Shown: piece by piece, positions 14,206-16,694 of the stretch
Layout of the letters: every line of letters begins with the position of its first letter
Numbering within the stretch: the first letter of the stretch is position 1
NCBI GenBank assembly: GCA_002422505.1
Contig: DIVX01000131.1
Location: 1-16,694 of the forward strand
DNA from: Desulfovibrio sp. UBA6121
GTDB taxonomy: Bacteria > Desulfobacterota > Desulfovibrionia > Desulfovibrionales > Desulfovibrionaceae
Length of the DNA stretch: 16,694 bases
Reading direction: 5' to 3'
Notes under the pieces: generated by a model
What the model saw: the letters and a program-made list of their open reading frames with translations, nothing else
Told to the model about the DNA's origin: nothing
The model's database searches: none
Program-made: the position numbers and the translations under genes

Positions 14206-15192
14206 ATGAAGCATTGGAAAAACCCTCTCGACTACGATTGGCCGGTCATTGTTGAAAACCGCGACCTGCGCCGCACCCTTCCAGATATCGAAGCCTTTTT
14301 CGAATCAGCCCGGCACGAGGCCGAGTCGCTGCCTCGGGTGAACAACGTGGTGCGCGACGAAGCCCTGGTGGAGTTCAGCCCCTGCCCGATCTGCGGCAGC
14401 CAGGACACTCCGACAGGCTTCGTCAAGTATGGTTTCATCTACGCCGATTGCCGCGCCTGCGGGCACTTGTTCGTAAAAAACCGCCTGCGCGAGGACGTGC
14501 TGCTGGGCCTCTACCAAAGCTCCGCCACCGACAAGCTCGACCGCAAGGTCAAGACCAGCCAGCCCCACCTGGACTACTGGGGGCAGTTGCATGAGAAGTA
14601 CCTGATGCTGGTCGGCACGCTGGGCATAACCAGCAAGAACGCCCTGGACGTTGGCTGCGGCGCGGGCACCTTTCTCAAGAACATGTGCGCCATGACCGAC
14701 CTTATCCCCCACGGCCTGGACTTCTGCGAGGACACCTTCCAGGACATCGTAGCCCTGACCGGCCGGGAGAACTACTACTACCGCCTGCGCATGGAAGACG
14801 TGGACTTCGGCGACAAGCGCTTCGGGCTCATCACCCTGTGGGGCGTGCTGGAACACCTAGTGGATCCCTTCAGCGTGCTTTCGCGTTGCGCCGAGGTGCT
14901 CGCCCCGGACGGTCGCGTGCTGCTGCTCATCCCCAACGCGCACAGCCGGGCCATTCGCATTCTGGGCGTGCAGACCCCCACCCTGCACCCGCGCGGGCAC
15001 ATCAACCTGTGCACCGAGTCAAGCTTCGCCCTTTTGGCGAAAAATTCAGGGCTGATCATTGAGCGCCGCTTCCAGGAGCTGCCCGTCATCGACCTCATGC
15101 ACCCGTTCATCTCCTACGACGAGGACTGCGTGCGCGAGATAGTGGCTGCGAACGAGGCCTATTACGATGTCTACCTTTTGCGCCGGGCCTAA
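14206..15192 (+). CDS. Class I methyltransferase with N-terminal zinc-ribbon
   Basis: A 328-residue protein. Residues 60-85 carry CPIC and CRAC pairs (Cys60, 63, 82, 85), a zinc-ribbon-like unit. The methyltransferase core follows: motif I ALDVGCGAGTF (146-156), acidic Asp172, and LWGVLEHLVDP (211-221), then a PRGHINLCTESSF stretch (262-274) typical of Methyltransf_13/23 proteins. This two-part layout recalls sugar C-methyltransferases (TylC3-like, with N-terminal zinc domains) in deoxysugar pathways, though the C-terminal C-methyltransferase domain is not evident. AAGGA lies 11 bases before the ATG at 14206. The stop lies in the loop of a hairpin whose right arm reaches the next gene's Shine-Dalgarno, implying coupling. 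Confidence 0.88.
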   Translation: MKHWKNPLDYDWPVIVENRDLRRTLPDIEAFFESARHEAESLPRVNNVVRDEALVEFSPCPICGSQDTPTGFVKYGFIYADCRACGHLFVKNRLREDVLLGLYQSSATDKLDRKVKTSQPHLDYWGQLHEKYLMLVGTLGITSKNALDVGCGAGTFLKNMCAMTDLIPHGLDFCEDTFQDIVALTGRENYYYRLRMEDVDFGDKRFGLITLWGVLEHLVDPFSVLSRCAEVLAPDGRVLLLIPNAHSRAIRILGVQTPTLHPRGHINLCTESSFALLAKNSGLIIERRFQELPVIDLMHPFISYDEDCVREIVAANEAYYDVYLLRRA

Positions 15193-15206
15193 GGCCTGCG
15201 GCCCGG
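15183..15206 (+). promoter_or_regulatory. Hairpin over stop codon and next Shine-Dalgarno (possible translational coupling)
   Basis: CCGGGCC (15183-15189) pairs perfectly with GGCCCGG (15200-15206). The loop contains the upstream stop codon (15190-15192) and the right arm includes the first two bases of GGAGGG (15205-15210), the Shine-Dalgarno of the next gene. Ribosomes finishing the methyltransferase would open it. No U-run follows, so it is not a terminator. Confidence 0.45.
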
Positions 15207-15213
15207 AGGGGGC

Positions 15214-16497
15214 ATGACCGCACCCGATGTTCGCATCCTATGGCTGAACGTCCACGGCGGCGTGTTCCACAAGCTCATCACCCTGCACGAGCGTCTGGCT
15301 CTTGCAGGAATCTCCTGCGAACTGCTGATCGCCGTGACCCCACCGCGCGGGCTCAAAATCGGCGCAGACGTGCCCAAGGCCGCACTGCCGGAACTGGCCG
15401 CGCGGGGCATTCACTTCCTGCCACGGGTCGAGGCGCTCCACCGGGCGGAAGCCACGCCCACCCGGCTTCTCGTCACCGATGCGCACCACGACCCCGACCT
15501 GCCCGGTCTCATAGCCCGTGTGCACGCGCGTGAAATCGCCACCGCGCAGATGGCCACCCTGCTGGGCGACTTTACCTGCCACGGCGCGCAACACTTGCTG
15601 CTACAACATCCGCTGACGCTGTTCTTCGAGCTGGAATACAGCCACACGGACGAGGCGCACCGGTTCTTCCGGGCGCTGGGAGTGCACTTCACGGGGAATA
15701 TCTTCTACGAGCCCACCCTGAACCGCCTGCACGGCGGTTACCCCACGCGGGAGGCGTTCTGCGCCAAGTACGGCTTCAACCCGGCCCGGCCCCTGTGCCT
15801 GTGGCTGCCCAATTACGCCGATGCGCGACACCCGGACTATGGGCGGGTGATTCGCGCCGTGACCGAGGCGGGCCATAATCTTGCCGTGAAGCTGCACCCC
15901 TGGGAATACGCCTTCAAGAAGCACGGGGTAGACACCTGGGGCTTGGGCGAAACTTCCGACACGTTCTGGGGAGTGCACGCCGTGGACGAACCCGACAGCA
16001 CCTGGGCCTACCGCTTCTGCGACATCGCCATTATGCGCACCTCGTCCACCAGCCTGGAGTTGCCCTTCTGGGACAAGCCCGCCGTGCAGTTGCCCTCCAC
16101 GTCCTATCCGGGCCTTGTGCGCGCCCAGGCCGCCATGGTGGCAGGCTGCTCCGCCGTGCTCGAATCCATCGCGGCCCTGCCAGGGCTGCTTGCCGGCCCC
16201 CTGCCGCGCCCCGCCCCGCAGGACTACGCCGCAGCCCGCGCCCTTGTGCGCCTGGACTCCACGCGCGACGCTTACACCCAGACCGTGGAGGCTCTGCAGA
16301 GCATACTGGCCGCGCCGCGCGCTTCCGGCCCGCAATACCCCGGCGCAGACCTCAAGCGCCTGTACGATGGCCTCATCGCGCCAGAAATGTCCCGGGCCCT
16401 GACGCCCACGCGCCGCCTGCGCTTCGAACTCGGGCGGCTGTGGCGCAGGCTGTCGGCCTGGCCTGCCCCCCGGCGCGCGCCGCATACCTCAATCTGA
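15214..16497 (+). CDS. Glycosyltransferase / CDP-glycerol glycerophosphotransferase-like protein
   Basis: A 427-residue protein with a GT-B-like two-domain look. The C-terminal half has AVKLHPWEY (224-232), CDIAIMRTSSTSLELPFW (269-286) and KPAVQLP (288-294). These parallel the HPxE and S-S-xxxE-xxxxKP elements of CDP-glycerol glycerophosphotransferases and related teichoic-acid or capsule enzymes, in which they bind the nucleotide phosphate. The N-terminal half, beginning RILWLNVHGGVFHKL (7-21), is a Rossmann-like acceptor domain that I do not recognise in detail. No signal peptide or membrane segment, but a basic tail (RRAPHTSI end) could associate with membrane lipid. It follows the zinc-ribbon methyltransferase by 21 bases with GGAGGG before its ATG. 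It could also be a nonhydrolysing UDP-sugar 2-epimerase-fold protein. Confidence 0.7.
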   Translation: MTAPDVRILWLNVHGGVFHKLITLHERLALAGISCELLIAVTPPRGLKIGADVPKAALPELAARGIHFLPRVEALHRAEATPTRLLVTDAHHDPDLPGLIARVHAREIATAQMATLLGDFTCHGAQHLLLQHPLTLFFELEYSHTDEAHRFFRALGVHFTGNIFYEPTLNRLHGGYPTREAFCAKYGFNPARPLCLWLPNYADARHPDYGRVIRAVTEAGHNLAVKLHPWEYAFKKHGVDTWGLGETSDTFWGVHAVDEPDSTWAYRFCDIAIMRTSSTSLELPFWDKPAVQLPSTSYPGLVRAQAAMVAGCSAVLESIAALPGLLAGPLPRPAPQDYAAARALVRLDSTRDAYTQTVEALQSILAAPRASGPQYPGADLKRLYDGLIAPEMSRALTPTRRLRFELGRLWRRLSAWPAPRRAPHTSI

Positions 16498-16694
16498 CTG
16501 CCCCTGTTTCTTCTGCCGCTCTCGGCGAGCATGCCCTTGAGCTTGCCCCATGCTACGCGGCACGCCTCTTTTGTCCTGGCTGCGCGCAACGTGCCGCTGG
16601 ATCTCCAACTTGCCTCACCATTGCGCCAGAACACGGCGAGAAACTCCGCCGCCCCGCAGCCTCTGAACCTGCCTTCGCCGCCGGAAACACCCGC
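16498..16694 (+). other. Non-coding region after the operon, to the window edge
   Basis: 197 bases with no supported gene. A 6-bp inverted repeat AGCATG / CATGCT (16528-16533 and 16549-16554) has no U-run. The right end is the second copy of the repeat found before the operon. Confidence 0.5.
16611..16694 (+). repeat. Dispersed direct repeat, copy B (after the operon, cut by the window end)
   Basis: Shares a 28-base core (16623-16650, one mismatch) and a 19-base exact right end (16676-16694) with copy A at 11977-12054, in the same orientation. It continues to the last base of the window, so its real extent is unknown. It may lead a further related operon downstream. Confidence 0.85.

Noticed and set aside
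1..16694. CRISPR arrays, tRNA or rRNA genes
   Set aside because: No regularly spaced repeats, no tRNA-like T-loop motif outside coding sequence and no rRNA-like segment were seen on either strand by eye.

Overview
The window is GC-rich and densely coded, and almost every gene shows GC-rich third codon positions. The gene content suggests a Gram-negative anaerobe of the Desulfovibrionales type: a CbiK-type anaerobic cobaltochelatase, a probable CbiR cobamide-remodelling enzyme beside CobU, a proofreading-deficient PolA, and a free-standing receiver-domain protein. This placement is inference from content and style; no rRNA or other taxonomic marker is present.

Layout. (1) Positions 1-854, minus strand: a receiver-only response regulator followed by a fumarylacetoacetate-hydrolase-family enzyme cut off by the window start. 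(2) Positions 1105-2150, plus strand: an lrgA/cidA-lrgB/cidB pair joined by an ATGA overlap and divergent from the regulator. (3) Positions 2265-3083, minus strand: cbiK, convergent with lrgB. (4) Positions 3084-3412: a decayed intergenic stretch with two remnants of the 3' end of an IS481-like transposase gene, the second running exactly to the polA stop codon. (5) Positions 8766 down to 3413, minus strand: a tight four-gene run of putative cbiR, cobU, a DHH phosphoesterase and polA, with overlaps or gaps of only a few bases. (6) Positions 8820-9675, plus strand: a 48-residue protein gene with a strong ribosome-binding site, then an isochorismatase-fold cysteine hydrolase. (7) Positions 9792-11729: uup, an ABC-F ATPase, followed by a strong intrinsic terminator. 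(8) Positions 12133-16497, plus strand: a five-gene operon encoding a small unknown protein, a radical SAM/SPASM-like enzyme, two class I methyltransferases (the second with a zinc-ribbon) and a glycosyl/glycerophosphotransferase-like protein. A GC-rich repeat of about 80 bases precedes this operon and recurs after it at the window's right edge.

How the genes work together. CbiK supplies cobalt-sirohydrochlorin for de novo corrin synthesis. The putative CbiR would cut the lower ligand from salvaged cobamides, and CobU would activate the resulting cobinamide phosphate, so this part of the window serves cobamide synthesis and remodelling. The DHH phosphoesterase and PolA are nucleic-acid housekeeping functions co-transcribed with it. 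The right-hand operon looks like a pathway that modifies a polysaccharide or another cell-surface or small-molecule substrate. The leads most worth following are that operon with its flanking repeats, and the cbiR-cobU coupling.
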